Shown: one piece after another, positions 11,935-26,676 of the stretch
Layout: each line of letters starts with the position of its first letter
How positions within the stretch are numbered: position 1 is the stretch's first letter
Assembly (NCBI GenBank): GCA_964057225.1
Contig: OZ059895.1
Location: 2,728,001 to 2,792,000 of the forward strand
Length of the DNA stretch: 64,000 nucleotides
Direction of reading: 5' to 3'
Source of the DNA: Auanema rhodensis
Lineage: Eukaryota > Nematoda > Chromadorea > Rhabditida > Rhabditidae
Notes under the pieces: model-generated
What the model was told of the DNA's origin: nothing
The model's input: only the letters and a program-made list of their open reading frames with translations
Databases searched by the model: none
Program-made: the position numbers and the translations under genes

Positions 11935-14900
11935 ACGATCATAACTAATTTTTGTATTAAGCGTTTCTCAATGTAGTAAAGTGCATTCGATGCGGATTTT
12001 TAAGCTGCGTCGATCTGTGTTATCAGATTTGCGCTAGCTTAAAAATGCACCGAGATATCAACTGATATAAGTTCACACTTATATCCTCGATTTTCACCCT
12101 GAAGAATTAATTTTTTCGTTGAATAACATTGTCCATCGTCTTTGCCTTAAAAAAAGGAATCTAAAAACATCTACTTTTTGCTAATTTATTTTGAAATTTT
12201 TCGAGAAAAGTTTTGTCAAAATGTTTTTGGAAGCAATGTTGAGTGTACATGGAAACTCAACATACACTAATGCATCATTTTTCAAACGATCATAACTAAT
12301 TTTTGTATTAAGCGTTTCTCAATGTAGTATAGTGCATTCGATGCGGATTTTTAAGCTGCGTCGATCTGTGTTATCTGATTTGCGCTAGCTTAAAAATGCA
12401 CCGAGATATCAACTGATATAAGTTCACACTTATATCCTCGATTTTGACCCTGAAGAATTAATTTTTTCGTTGAATAACATTGTCCATCGTCTTTGCCTTG
12501 AAAAAAGGAATCTAAAAACATCTACTTTTTGCTAAATTATCTTGAAATTGTTCGAAAAAATTTTTGTCAAAATGTTTTTGGAAGCAATGTTGAGTGTACA
12601 TGGAAACTCAACATACACTAATGCATCATTTTTCAAACGATCATAACTAATTTTTGTATTAAGCGTTTCTCAATGTAGTATAGTGCATTCGATGCGGATT
12701 GTTAAGCTGCGTCGATCTGTGTTATCAGATTTGCGCTAGCTTAAAAATGCACCGAGATATCAACTGATATAAGTTCACACTTATATCCTCGATTTTCACC
12801 CTGAAGAATTAATTTTTTCGTTGAATAACATTGTCCATCGTCTTTGCCTTGGAAAAAGGAATCTAAAAACATCTACTTTTCGCTAATTTATTTTGAAATT
12901 TTTCGAGAAAATTTTTGTCAAAATGTTTTTGGAAGCAATGTTGAGTGTACATGGAAACTCAACATACACTAATGCATCATTTTTCAAACAATCATAACTA
13001 ATTTTTGTATTAAGCGTTTCTCAATGTAGTATAGTGCATTCGATGCGGATTGTTAAGCTGCGTCGATATGTGTTATCAGATTTGCGCTAGCTTAAAAATG
13101 CACCGAGATATCAACTGATATAAGTTCACACTTATATCCTCGATTTTCACCCTGAAGAATTAATTTTTTCGTTGAATAACATTGTCCATCGTCTTTGCCT
13201 TGAAAAATGGAATCTAAAAACATCTACTTTTTGCTAAATTATTTAGAAATTTTTCGAAAAAATTTTTGTCAAAATGTTTTTGGAAGCAATGTTGAGTGTA
13301 CATGGAAACTCAACATACACTAATGCATCATTTTTCAAACGATCATAACTAATTTTTGTATTAAGCGTTTCTCAATGTAGTAAAGTGCATTCGATGCGGA
13401 TTTTTAAGCTGCGTCGATCTGTGTTATCAGATTTGCGCTAGCTTAAAAATGCACCGAGATATCAACTGATATAAGTTCACACTTATATCCTCGATTTTCA
13501 CCCTGAAGAATTAATTTTTTCGTTGAATAACATTGTCCATCGTCTTTGCCTTGGAAAAAGGAATCTAAAAACATCTACTTTTCGCTAATTTATTTTGAAA
13601 TTTTTCGAGAAAATTTTTGTCAAAATGTTTTTGGAAGCAATGTTGAGTGTACATGGAAACTCAACATACACTAATGCATCATTTTTCAAACAATCATAAC
13701 TAATTTTTGTATTAAGCGTTTCTCAATGTAGTATAGTGCATTCGATGCGGATTTTTAAGCTGCGTCGATCTGTGTTATCAGATTTGCGCTAGCTTGAAAA
13801 TGCACCGAGATATCAACTGATATAAGTTCACACTTATATCCTCGATTTTCACCCTGAAGAATTAATTTTTTCGTTGAATAACATTGTCCATCGTCTTTGC
13901 CTTGAAAAAAGGAATCTAAAAACATCTACTTTTTGCTAAATTATCTTGAAAATTTTCGAAAAAATTTTTGTCAAAATGTTTTTGGAAGCAATGTTGAGTG
14001 TACATGGAAACTCAACATACACTAATGCATCATTTTTCAAACGATCATAACTAATTTTTGTATTAAGCGTTTCTCAATGTAGTAAAGTGCATTCGATGCG
14101 GATTTTTAAGCTGCGTCGATCTGTGTTATCAGATTTGCGCTAGCTTAAAAATGCACCGAGATATCAACTGATATAAGTTCACACTTATATCCTCGATTTT
14201 CACCCTGAAGAATTAATTTTTTCGTTGAATAACATTGTCCATCGTCTTTGCCTTAAAAAAAGGAATCTAAAAACATCTACTTTTTGCTAATTTATTTTGA
14301 AATTTTTCGAGAAAAGTTTTGTCAAAATGTTTTTGGAAGCAATGTTGAGTGTACATGGAAACTCAACATACACTAATGCATCATTTTTCAAACGATCATA
14401 ACTAATTTTTGTATTAAGCGTTTCTCAATGTAGTATAGTGCATTCGATGCGGATTTTTAAGCTGCGTCGATCTGTGTTATCAGATTTGCGCTAGCTTAAA
14501 AATGCACCGAGATATCAACTGATATAAGTTCACACTTATATCCTCGATTTTGACCCTGAAGAATTAATTTTTTCGTTGAATAACATTGTCCATCGTCTTT
14601 GCCTTGAAAAAAGGAATCTAAAAACATCTACTTTTTGCTAAATTATCTTGAAATTGTTCGAAAAAATTTTTGTCAAAATGTTTTTGGAAGCAATGTTGAG
14701 TGTACATGGAAACTCAACATACACTAATGCATCATTTTTCAAACGATCATAACTAATTTTTGTATTAAGCGTTTCTCAATGTAGTATAGTGCATTCGATG
14801 CGGATTGTTAAGCTGCGTCGATCTGTGTTATCAGATTTGCGCTAGCTTAAAAATGCACCGAGATATCAACTGATATAAGTTCACACTTATATCCTCGATT

Positions 14901-17900
14901 TTCACCCTGAAGAATTAATTTTTTCGTTGAATAACATTGTCCATCGTCTTTGCCTTGGAAAAAGGAATCTAAAAACATCTACTTTTCGCTAATTTATTTT
15001 GAAATTTTTCGAGAAAATTTTTGTCAAAATGTTTTTGGAAGCAATGTTGAGTGTACATGGAAACTCAACATACACTAATGCATCATTTTTCAAACAATCA
15101 TAACTAATTTTTGTATTAAGCGTTTCTCAATGTAGTATAGTGCATTCGATGCGGATTGTTAAGCTGCGTCGATATGTGTTATCAGATTTGCGCTAGCTTA
15201 AAAATGCACCGAGATATCAACTGATATAAGTTCACACTTATATCCTCGATTTTCACCCTGAAGAATTAATTTTTTCGTTGAATAACATTGTCCATCGTCT
15301 TTGCCTTGAAAAATGGAATCTAAAAACATCTACTTTTTGCTAAATTATTTAGAAATTTTTCGAAAAAATTTTTGTCAAAATGTTTTTGGAAGCAATGTTG
15401 AGTGTACATGGAAACTCAACATACACTAATGCATCATTTTTCAAACGATCATAACTAATTTTTGTATTAAGCGTTTCTCAATGTAGTAAAGTGCATTCGA
15501 TGCGGATTTTTAAGCTGCGTCGATCTGTGTTATCAGATTTGCGCTAGCTTAAAAATGCACCGAGATATCAACTGATATAAGTTCACACTTATATCCTCGA
15601 TTTTCACCCTGAAGAATTAATTTTTTCGTTGAATAACATTGTCCATCGTCTTTGCCTTAAAAAAAGGAATCTAAAAACATCTACTTTTTGCTAATTTATT
15701 TTGAAATTTTTCGAGAAAAGTTTTGTCAAAATGTTTTTGGAAGCAATGTTGAGTGTACATGGAAACTCAACATACACTAATGCATCATTTTTCAAACGAT
15801 CATAACTAATTTTTGTATTAAGCGTTTCTCAATGTAGTATAGTGCATTCGATGCGGATTTTTAAGCTGCGTCGATCTGTGTTATCAGATTTGCGCTAGCT
15901 TAAAAATGCACCGAGATATCAACTGATATAAGTTCACACTTATATCCTCGATTTTGACCCTGAAGAATTAATTTTTTCGTTGAATAACATTGTCCATCGT
16001 CTTTGCCTTGAAAAAAGGAATCTAAAAACATCTACTTTTTGCTAAATTATCTTGAAATTGTTCGAAAAAATTTTTGTCAAAATGTTTTTGGAAGCAATGT
16101 TGAGTGTACATGGAAACTCAACATACACTAATGCATCATTTTTCAAACGATCATAACTAATTTTTGTATTAAGCGTTTCTCAATGTAGTATAGTGCATTC
16201 GATGCGGATTGTTAAGCTGCGTCGATCTGTGTTATCAGATTTGCGCTAGCTTAAAAATGCACCGAGATATCAACTGATATAAGTTCACACTTATATCCTC
16301 GATTTTGACCCTGAAGAATTAATTTTTTCGTTGAATAACATTGTCCATCGTCTTTGCCTTGAAAAAAGGAATCTAAAAACATCTACTTTTTGCTAAATTA
16401 TCTTGAAATTGTTCGAAAAAATTTTTGTCAAAATGTTTTTGGAAGCAATGTTGAGTGTACATGGAAACTCAACATACACTAATGCATCATTTTTCAAACG
16501 ATCATAACTAATTTTTGTATTAAGCGTTTCTCAATGTAGTATAGTGCATTCGATGCGGATTGTTAAGCTGCGTCGATCTGTGTTATCAGATTTGCGCTAG
16601 CTTAAAAATGCACCGAGATATCAACTGATATAAGTTCACACTTATATCCTCGATTTTCACCCTGAAGAATTAATTTTTTCGTTGAATAACATTGTCCATC
16701 GTCTTTGCCTTGGAAAAAGGAATCTAAAAACATCTACTTTTCGCTAATTTATTTTGAAATTTTTCGAGAAAATTTTTGTCAAAATGTTTTTGGAAGCAAT
16801 GTTGAGTGTACATGGAAACTCAACATACACTAATGCATCATTTTTCAAACAATCATAACTAATTTTTGTATTAAGCGTTTCTCAATGTAGTATAGTGCAT
16901 TCGATGCGGATTGTTAAGCTGCGTCGATATGTGTTATCAGATTTGCGCTAGCTTAAAAATGCACCGAGATATCAACTGATATAAGTTCACACTTATATCC
17001 TCGATTTTCACCCTGAAGAATTAATTTTTTCGTTGAATAACATTGTCCATCGTCTTTGCCTTGAAAAATGGAATCTAAAAACATCTACTTTTTGCTAAAT
17101 TATTTAGAAATTTTTCGAAAAAATTTTTGTCAAAATGTTTTTGGAAGCAATGTTGAGTGTACATGGAAACTCAACATACACTAATGCATCATTTTTCAAA
17201 CGATCATAACTAATTTTTGTATTAAGCGTTTCTCAATGTAGTAAAGTGCATTCGATGCGGATTTTTAAGCTGCGTCGATCTGTGTTATCAGATTTGCGCT
17301 AGCTTAAAAATGCACCGAGATATCAACTGATATAAGTTCACACTTATATCCTCGATTTTCACCCTGAAGAATTAATTTTTTCGTTGAATAACATTGTCCA
17401 TCGTCTTTGCCTTGGAAAAAGGAATCTAAAAACATCTACTTTTCGCTAATTTATTTTGAAATTTTTCGAGAAAATTTTTGTCAAAATGTTTTTGGAAGCA
17501 ATGTTGAGTGTACATGGAAACTCAACATACACTAATGCATCATTTTTCAAACGATCATAACTAATTTTTGTATTAAGCGTTTCTCAATGTAGTATAGTGC
17601 ATTCGATGCGGATTTTTAAGCTGCGTCGATCTGTGTTATCAGATTTGCGCTAGCTTGAAAATGCACCGAGATATCAACTGATATAAGTTCACACTTATAT
17701 CCTCGATTTTCACCCTGAAGAATTAATTTTTTCGTTGAATAACATTGTCCATCGTCTTTGCCTTGAAAAAAGGAATCTAAAAACATCTACTTTTTGCTAA
17801 ATTATCTTGAAAATTTTCGAAAAAATTTTTGTCAAAATGTTTTTGGAAGCAATGTTGAGTGTACATGGAAACTCAACATACACTAATGCATCATTTTTCA

Positions 17901-18603
17901 AACGATCATAACTAATTTTTGTATTAAGCGTTTCTCAATGTAGTAAAGTGCATTCGATGCGGATTTTTAAGCTGCGTCGATCTGTGTTATCAGATTTGCG
18001 CTAGCTTAAAAATGCACCGAGATATCAACTGATATAAGTTCACACTTATATCCTCGATTTTCAACCTGAAGAATTAATTTTTTCGTTGAATAACATTGTC
18101 CATCGTCTTTGCCTTAAAAAAAGGAATCTAAAAACATCTACTTTTTGCTAATTTATTTTGAAATTTTTCGAGAAAAGTTTTGTCAAAATGTTTTTGGAAG
18201 CAATGTTGAGTGTACATGGAAACTCAACATACACTAATGCATCATTTTTCAAACGATCATAACTAATTTTTGTATTAAGCGTTTCTCAATGTAGTATAGT
18301 GCATTCGATGCGGATTTTTAAGCTGCGTCGATCTGTGTTATCAGATTTGCGCTAGCTTAAAAATGCACCGAGATATCAACTGATATAAGTTCACACTTAT
18401 ATCCTCGATTTTGACCCTGAAGAATTAATTTTTTCGTTGAATAACATTGTCCATCGTCTTTGCCTTGAAAAAAGGAATCTAAAAACATCTACTTTTTGCT
18501 AAATTATCTTGAAATTGTTCGAAAAAATTTTTGTCAAAATGTTTTTGGAAGCAATGTTGAGTGTACATGGAAACTCAACATACACTAATGCATCATTTTT
18601 CAA

Positions 18604-21600
18604 ACGATCATAACTAATTTTTGTATCAAACGTTTCTCAATGTAGTATAGTGCATTCGATGCGGATTGTTAAGCTGCGTCGATCTGTGTTATCAGATTTG
18701 CGCTAGCTTAAAAATGCACCGAGATATCAACTGATATAAGTTCACACTTATATCCTCGATTTTCACCCTGAAGAATTAATTTTTTCGTTGAATAACATTG
18801 TCCATCGTCTTTGCCTTAAAAAAAGGAATCTAAAAACATCTACTTTTTGCTAATTTATTTTGAAATTTTTCGAGAAAAGTTTTGTCAAAATGTTTTTGGA
18901 AGCAATGTTGAGTGTACATGGAAACTCAACATACACTAATGCATCATTTTTCAAACGATCATAACTAATTTTTGTATTAAGCGTTTCTCAATGTAGTAAA
19001 GTGCATTCGATGCGGATTTTTAAGCTGCGTCGATCTGTGTTATCAGATTTGCGCTAGCTTAAAAATGCACCGAGATATCAACTGATATAAGTTCACACTT
19101 ATATCCTCGATTTTCACCCTGAAGAATTAATTTTTTCGTTGAATAACATTGTCCATCGTCTTTGCCTTAAAAAAAGGAATCTAAAAACATCTACTTTTTG
19201 CTAATTTATTTTGAAATTTTTCGAGAAAAGTTTTGTCAAAATGTTTTTGGAAGCAATGTTGAGTGTACATGGAAACTCAACATACACTAATGCATCATTT
19301 TTCAAACGATCATAACTAATTTTTGTATTAAGCGTTTCTCAATGTAGTATAGTGCATTCGATGCGGATTTTTAAGCTGCGTCGATCTGTGTTATCAGATT
19401 TGCGCTAGCTTAAAAATGCACCGAGATATCAACTGATATAAGTTCACACTTATATCCTCGATTTTGACCCTGAAGAATTAATTTTTTCGTTGAATAACAT
19501 TGTCCATCGTCTTTGCCTTGAAAAAAGGAATCTAAAAACATCTACTTTTTGCTAAATTATCTTGAAATTGTTCGAAAAAATTTTTGTCAAAATGTTTTTG
19601 GAAGCAATGTTGAGTGTACATGGAAACTCAACATACACTAATGCATCATTTTTCAAACGATCATAACTAATTTTTGTATTAAGCGTTTCTCAATGTAGTA
19701 TAGTGCATTCGATGCGGATTGTTAAGCTGCGTCGATCTGTGTTATCAGATTTGCGCTAGCTTAAAAATGCACCGAGATATCAACTGATATAAGTTCACAC
19801 TTATATCCTCGATTTTCACCCTGAAGAATTAATTTTTTCGTTGAATAACATTGTCCATCGTCTTTGCCTTAAAAAAAGGAATCTAAAAACATCTACTTTT
19901 TGCTAATTTATTTTGAAATTTTTCGAGAAAAGTTTTGTCAAAATGTTTTTGGAAGCAATGTTGAGTGTACATGGAAACTCAACATACACTAATGCATCAT
20001 TTTTCAAACGATCATAACTAATTTTTGTATTAAGGGTTTCTCAATGTAGTATAGTGCATTCGATGCGGATTTTTAAGCTGCGTCGATCTGTGTTATCAGA
20101 TTTGCGCTAGCTTAAAAATGCACCGAGATATCAACTGATATAAGTTCACACTTATATCCTCGATTTTGACCCTGAAGAATTAATTTTTTCGTTGAATAAC
20201 ATTGTCCATCGTCTTTGCCTTGAAAAAAGGAATCTAAAAACATCTACTTTTTGCTAAATTATCTTGAAATTGTTCGAAAAAATTTTTGTCAAAATGTTTT
20301 TGGAAGCAATGTTGAGTGTACATGGAAACTCAACATACACTAATGCATCATTTTTCAAACGATCATAACTAATTTTTGTATCAAACGTTTCTCAATGTAG
20401 TATAGTGCATTCGATGCGGATTGTTAAGCTGCGTCGATCTGTGTTATCAGATTTGCGCTAGCTTAAAAATGCACCGAGATATCAACTGATATAAGTTCAC
20501 ACTTATATCCTCGATTTTCACCCTGAAGAATTAATTTTTTCGTTGAATAACATTGTCCATCGTCTTTGCCTTAAAAAAAGGAATCTAAAAACATCTACTT
20601 TTTGCTAATTTATTTTGAAATTTTTCGAGAAAAGTTTTGTCAAAATGTTTTTGGAAGCAATGTTGAGTGTACATGGAAACTCAACATACACTAATGCATC
20701 ATTTTTCAAACGATCATAACTAATTTTTGTATTAAGCGTTTCTCAATGTAGTAAAGTGCATTCGATGCGGATTTTTAAGCTGCGTCGATCTGTGTTATCA
20801 GATTTGCGCTAGCTTAAAAATGCACCGAGATATCAACTGATATAAGTTCACACTTATATCCTCGATTTTCACCCTGAAGAATTAATTTTTTCGTTGAATA
20901 ACATTGTCCATCGTCTTTGCCTTAAAAAAAGGAATCTAAAAACATCTACTTTTTGCTAATTTATTTTGAAATTTTTCGAGAAAAGTTTTGTCAAAATGTT
21001 TTTGGAAGCAATGTTGAGTGTACATGGAAACTCAACATACACTAATGCATCATTTTTCAAACGATCATAACTAATTTTTGTATTAAGCGTTTCTCAATGT
21101 AGTATAGTGCATTCGATGCGGATTTTTAAGCTGCGTCGATCTGTGTTATCAGATTTGCGCTAGCTTAAAAATGCACCGAGATATCAACTGATATAAGTTC
21201 ACACTTATATCCTCGATTTTGACCCTGAAGAATTAATTTTTTCGTTGAATAACATTGTCCATCGTCTTTGCCTTGAAAAAAGGAATCTAAAAACATCTAC
21301 TTTTTGCTAAATTATCTTGAAATTGTTCGAAAAAATTTTTGTCAAAATGTTTTTGGAAGCAATGTTGAGTGTACATGGAAACTCAACATACACTAATGCA
21401 TCATTTTTCAAACGATCATAACTAATTTTTGTATTAAGCGTTTCTCAATGTAGTATAGTGCATTCGATGCGGATTGTTAAGCTGCGTCGATCTGTGTTAT
21501 CAGATTTGCGCTAGCTTAAAAATGCACCGAGATATCAACTGATATAAGTTCACACTTATATCCTCGATTTTCACCCTGAAGAATTAATTTTTTCGTTGAA

Positions 21601-24600
21601 TAACATTGTCCATCGTCTTTGCCTTAAAAAAAGGAATCTAAAAACATCTACTTTTTGCTAATTTATTTTGAAATTTTTCGAGAAAAGTTTTGTCAAAATG
21701 TTTTTGGAAGCAATGTTGAGTGTACATGGAAACTCAACATACACTAATGCATCATTTTTCAAACGATCATAACTAATTTTTGTATTAAGGGTTTCTCAAT
21801 GTAGTATAGTGCATTCGATGCGGATTTTTAAGCTGCGTCGATCTGTGTTATCAGATTTGCGCTAGCTTAAAAATGCACCGAGATATCAACTGATATAAGT
21901 TCACACTTATATCCTCGATTTTGACCCTGAAGAATTAATTTTTTCGTTGAATAACATTGTCCATCGTCTTTGCCTTGAAAAAAGGAATCTAAAAACATCT
22001 ACTTTTTGCTAAATTATCTTGAAATTGTTCGAAAAAATTTTTGTCAAAATGTTTTTGGAAGCAATGTTGAGTGTACATGGAAACTCAACATACACTAATG
22101 CATCATTTTTCAAACGATCATAACTAATTTTTGTATTAAGCGTTTCTCAATGTAGTAAAGTGCATTCGATGCGGATTTTTAAGCTGCGTCGATCTGTGTT
22201 ATCAGATTTGCGCTAGCTTAAAAATGCACCGAGATATCAACTGATATAAGTTCACACTTATATCCTCGATTTTCACCCTGAAGAATTAATTTTTTCGTTG
22301 AATAACATTGTCCATCGTCTTTGCCTTGGAAAAAGGAATCTAAAAACATCTACTTTTCGCTAATTTATTTTGAAATTTTTCGAGAAAAGTTTTGTCAAAA
22401 TGTTTTTGGAAGCAATGTTGAGTGTACATGGAAACTCAACATACACTAATGCATCATTTTTCAAACAATCATAACTAATTTTTGTATCGAGCGTTTTTCA
22501 ATGTAGTATAGTGCATTCGATGCGGATTTTTAAGCTGCGTCGATCTGTGTTATCAGATTTGCGCTAGCTTAAAAATGCACCGAGATATCAACTGATATAA
22601 GTTCACACTTATATCCTCGATTTTGACCCTGAAGAATTAATTTTTTCGTTGAATAACATTGTCCATCGTCTTTGCCTTGAAAAAAGGAATCTAAAAACAT
22701 CTACTTTTTGCTAAATTATCTTGAAATTGTTCGAAAAAATTTTTGTCAAAATGTTTTTGGAAGCAATGTTGAGTGTACATGGAAACTCAACATACACTAA
22801 TGCATCATTTTTCAAACGATCATAACTAATTTTTGTATTAAGCGTTTCTCAATGTAGTATAGTGCATTCGATGCGGATTGTTAAGCTGCGTCGATCTGTG
22901 TTATCAGATTTGCGCTAGCTTAAAAATGCACCGAGATATCAACTGATATAAGTTCACACTTATATCCTCGATTTTCACCCTGAAGAATTAATTTTTTCGT
23001 TGAATAACATTGTCCATCGTCTTTGCCTTAAAAAAAGGAATCTAAAAACATCTACTTTTTGCTAATTTATTTTGAAATTTTTCGAGAAAAGTTTTGTCAA
23101 AATGTTTTTGGAAGCAATGTTGAGTGTACATGGAAACTCAACATACACTAATGCATCATTTTTCAAACGATCATAACTAATTTTTGTATTAAGCGTTTTT
23201 CAATGAAGTATAGTGCATTCGATGCGGATTTTTAAGCTGCGTCGATCTGTGTTATCAGATTTGCGCTAGCTTAAAAATGCACCGAGATATCAACTGATAT
23301 AAGTTCACACTTATATCCTCGATTTTGACCCTGAAGAATTAATTTTTTCGTTGAATAACATTGTCCATCGTCTTTGCCTTGAAAAAAGGAATCTAAAAAC
23401 ATCTACTTTTTGCTAAATTATCTTGAAATTGTTCGAAAAAATTTTTGTCAAAATGTTTTTGGAAGCAATGTTGAGTGTACATGGAAACTCAACATACACT
23501 AATGCATCATTTTTCAAACGATCATAACTAATTTTTGTATCAAACGTTTCTCAATGTAGTATAGTGCATTCGATGCGGATTGTTAAGCTGCGTCGATCTG
23601 TGTTATCAGATTTGCGCTAGCTTAAAAATGCACCGAGATATCAACTGATATAAGTTCACACTTATATCCTCGATTTTCACCCTGAAGAATTAATTTTTTC
23701 GTTGAATAACATTGTCCATCGTCTTTGCCTTAAAAAAAGGAATCTAAAAACATCTACTTTTTGCTAATTTATTTTGAAATTTTTCGAGAAAAGTTTTGTC
23801 AAAATGTTTTTGGAAGCAATGTTGAGTGTACATGGAAACTCAACATACACTAATGCATCATTTTTCAAACGATCATAACTAATTTTTGTATTAAGCGTTT
23901 CTCAATGTAGTAAAGTGCATTCGATGCGGATTTTTAAGCTGCGTCGATCTGTGTTATCAGATTTGCGCTAGCTTAAAAATGCACCGAGATATCAACTGAT
24001 ATAAGTTCACACTTATATCCTCGATTTTCACCCTGAAGAATTAATTTTTTCGTTGAATAACATTGTCCATCGTCTTTGCCTTAAAAAAAGGAATCTAAAA
24101 ACATCTACTTTTTGCTAATTTATTTTGAAATTTTTCGAGAAAAGTTTTGTCAAAATGTTTTTGGAAGCAATGTTGAGTGTACATGGAAACTCAACATACA
24201 CTAATGCATCATTTTTCAAACGATCATAACTAATTTTTGTATTAAGCGTTTCTCAATGTAGTATAGTGCATTCGATGCGGATTTTTAAGCTGCGTCGATC
24301 TGTGTTATCAGATTTGCGCTAGCTTAAAAATGCACCGAGATATCAACTGATATAAGTTCACACTTATATCCTCGATTTTGACCCTGAAGAATTAATTTTT
24401 TCGTTGAATAACATTGTCCATCGTCTTTGCCTTGAAAAAAGGAATCTAAAAACATCTACTTTTTGCTAAATTATCTTGAAATTGTTCGAAAAAATTTTTG
24501 TCAAAATGTTTTTGGAAGCAATGTTGAGTGTACATGGAAACTCAACATACACTAATGCATCATTTTTCAAACGATCATAACTAATTTTTGTATTAAGCGT

Positions 24601-26676
24601 TTCTCAATGTAGTATAGTGCATTCGATGCGGATTGTTAAGCTGCGTCGATCTGTGTTATCAGATTTGCGCTAGCTTAAAAATGCACCGAGATATCAACTG
24701 ATATAAGTTCACACTTATATCCTCGATTTTCACCCTGAAGAATTAATTTTTTCGTTGAATAACATTGTCCATCGTCTTTGCCTTAAAAAAAGGAATCTAA
24801 AAACATCTACTTTTTGCTAATTTATTTTGAAATTTTTCGAGAAAAGTTTTGTCAAAATGTTTTTGGAAGCAATGTTGAGTGTACATGGAAACTCAACATA
24901 CACTAATGCATCATTTTTCAAACGATCATAACTAATTTTTGTATTAAGGGTTTCTCAATGTAGTATAGTGCATTCGATGCGGATTTTTAAGCTGCGTCGA
25001 TCTGTGTTATCAGATTTGCGCTAGCTTAAAAATGCACCGAGATATCAACTGATATAAGTTCACACTTATATCCTCGATTTTGACCCTGAAGAATTAATTT
25101 TTTCGTTGAATAACATTGTCCATCGTCTTTGCCTTGAAAAAAGGAATCTAAAAACATCTACTTTTTGCTAAATTATCTTGAAATTGTTCGAAAAAATTTT
25201 TGTCAAAATGTTTTTGGAAGCAATGTTGAGTGTACATGGAAACTCAACATACACTAATGCATCATTTTTCAAACGATCATAACTAATTTTTGTATTAAGC
25301 GTTTCTCAATGTAGTATAGTGCATTCGATGCGGATTGTTAAGCTGCGTCGATCTGTGTTATCAGATTTGCGCTAGCTTAAAAATGCACCGAGATATCAAC
25401 TGATATAAGTTCACACTTATATCCTCGATTTTCACCCTGAAGAATTAATTTTTTCGTTGAATAACATTGTCCATCGTCTTTGCCTTAAAAAAAGGAATCT
25501 AAAAACATCTACTTTTTGCTAATTTATTTTGAAATTTTTCGAGAAAAGTTTTGTCAAAATGTTTTTGGAAGCAATGTTGAGTGTACATGGAAACTCAACA
25601 TACACTAATGCATCATTTTTCAAACGATCATAACTAATTTTTGTATTAAGGGTTTCTCAATGTAGTATAGTGCATTCGATGCGGATTTTTAAGCTGCGTC
25701 GATCTGTGTTATCAGATTTGCGCTAGCTTAAAAATGCACCGAGATATCAACTGATATAAGTTCACACTTATATCCTCGATTTTGACCCTGAAGAATTAAT
25801 TTTTTCGTTGAATAACATTGTCCATCGTCTTTGCCTTGAAAAAAGGAATCTAAAAACATCTACTTTTTGCTAAATTATCTTGAAATTGTTCGAAAAAATT
25901 TTTGTCAAAATGTTTTTGGAAGCAATGTTGAGTGTACATGGAAACTCAACATACACTAATGCATCATTTTTCAAACGATCATAACTAATTTTTGTATTAA
26001 GCGTTTCTCAATGTAGTAAAGTGCATTCGATGCGGATTTTTAAGCTGCGTCGATCTGTGTTATCAGATTTGCGCTAGCTTAAAAATGCACCGAGATATCA
26101 ACTGATATAAGTTCACACTTATATCCTCGATTTTCACCCTGAAGAATTAATTTTTTCGTTGAATAACATTGTCCATCGTCTTTGCCTTGGAAAAAGGAAT
26201 CTAAAAACATCTACTTTTCGCTAATTTATTTTGAAATTTTTCGAGAAAAGTTTTGTCAAAATGTTTTTGGAAGCAATGTTGAGTGTACATGGAAACTCAA
26301 CATACACTAATGCATCATTTTTCAAACAATCATAACTAATTTTTGTATCGAGCGTTTTTCAATGTAGTATAGTGCATTCGATGCGGATTTTTAAGCTGCG
26401 TCGATCTGTGTTATCAGATTTGCGCTAGCTTAAAAATGCACCGAGATATCAACTGATATAAGTTCACACTTATATCCTCGATTTTCACCCTGAAGAATTA
26501 ATTTTTTCGTTGAATAACATTGTCCATCGTCTTTGCCTTGAAAAATGGAATCTAAAAACATCTACTTTTTGCTAAATTATTTTGAAATTTTTCGAAAAAA
26601 TTTTTGTCAAAATGTTTTTGGAAGCAATGTTGAGTGTACATGGAAACTCAACATACACTAATGCATCATTTTTCGA
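18604..26676. repeat. HOR domain A3: second 5-monomer HOR plus linkers
   Basis: A 1755-bp HOR marked by tatcaaacg in its first monomer occurs at 18604-20358, 20359-22113 and 23518-25272. Its order is tatcaaacg; taaagtg with ccttaaaaaaagg; gattttgacc; gattgtt with ccttaaaaaaagg; taagggtttc with gattttgacc. Between the second and third copies lie four monomers (22114-23517) and after the third another four (25273-26676). In both linkers a taagggtttc monomer is followed by taaagtg/ttggaaaaagg and then tatcgagcgttttt, at 22465 and 26326, 11 monomers apart. The unit size matches domain A1 but the diagnostic bases differ. Confidence 0.87.

Larger units (their letters stand above)
6319..18603. repeat. 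HOR domain A2: mixed registers of 2, 5, 6 and 9 monomers
   Basis: The regular 5-mer stops and variants shuffle. Marker gcttgaaaatg, usually with gaaaattttcg, occurs in monomers 6319, 7723, 8425, 11232, 11583, 13690 and 17551. Marker gattttgacc with gaaattgttcg occurs in 9127, 12286, 14392, 15796, 16147 and 18253. Marker cgatatgtg occurs in 9828, 12988, 15094 and 16849. The cgatatgtg spacings correspond to 9, 6 and 5 monomers, so no single HOR length holds. The order around each marker is similar, consistent with gain and loss of whole monomers by unequal exchange. Confidence 0.85.
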
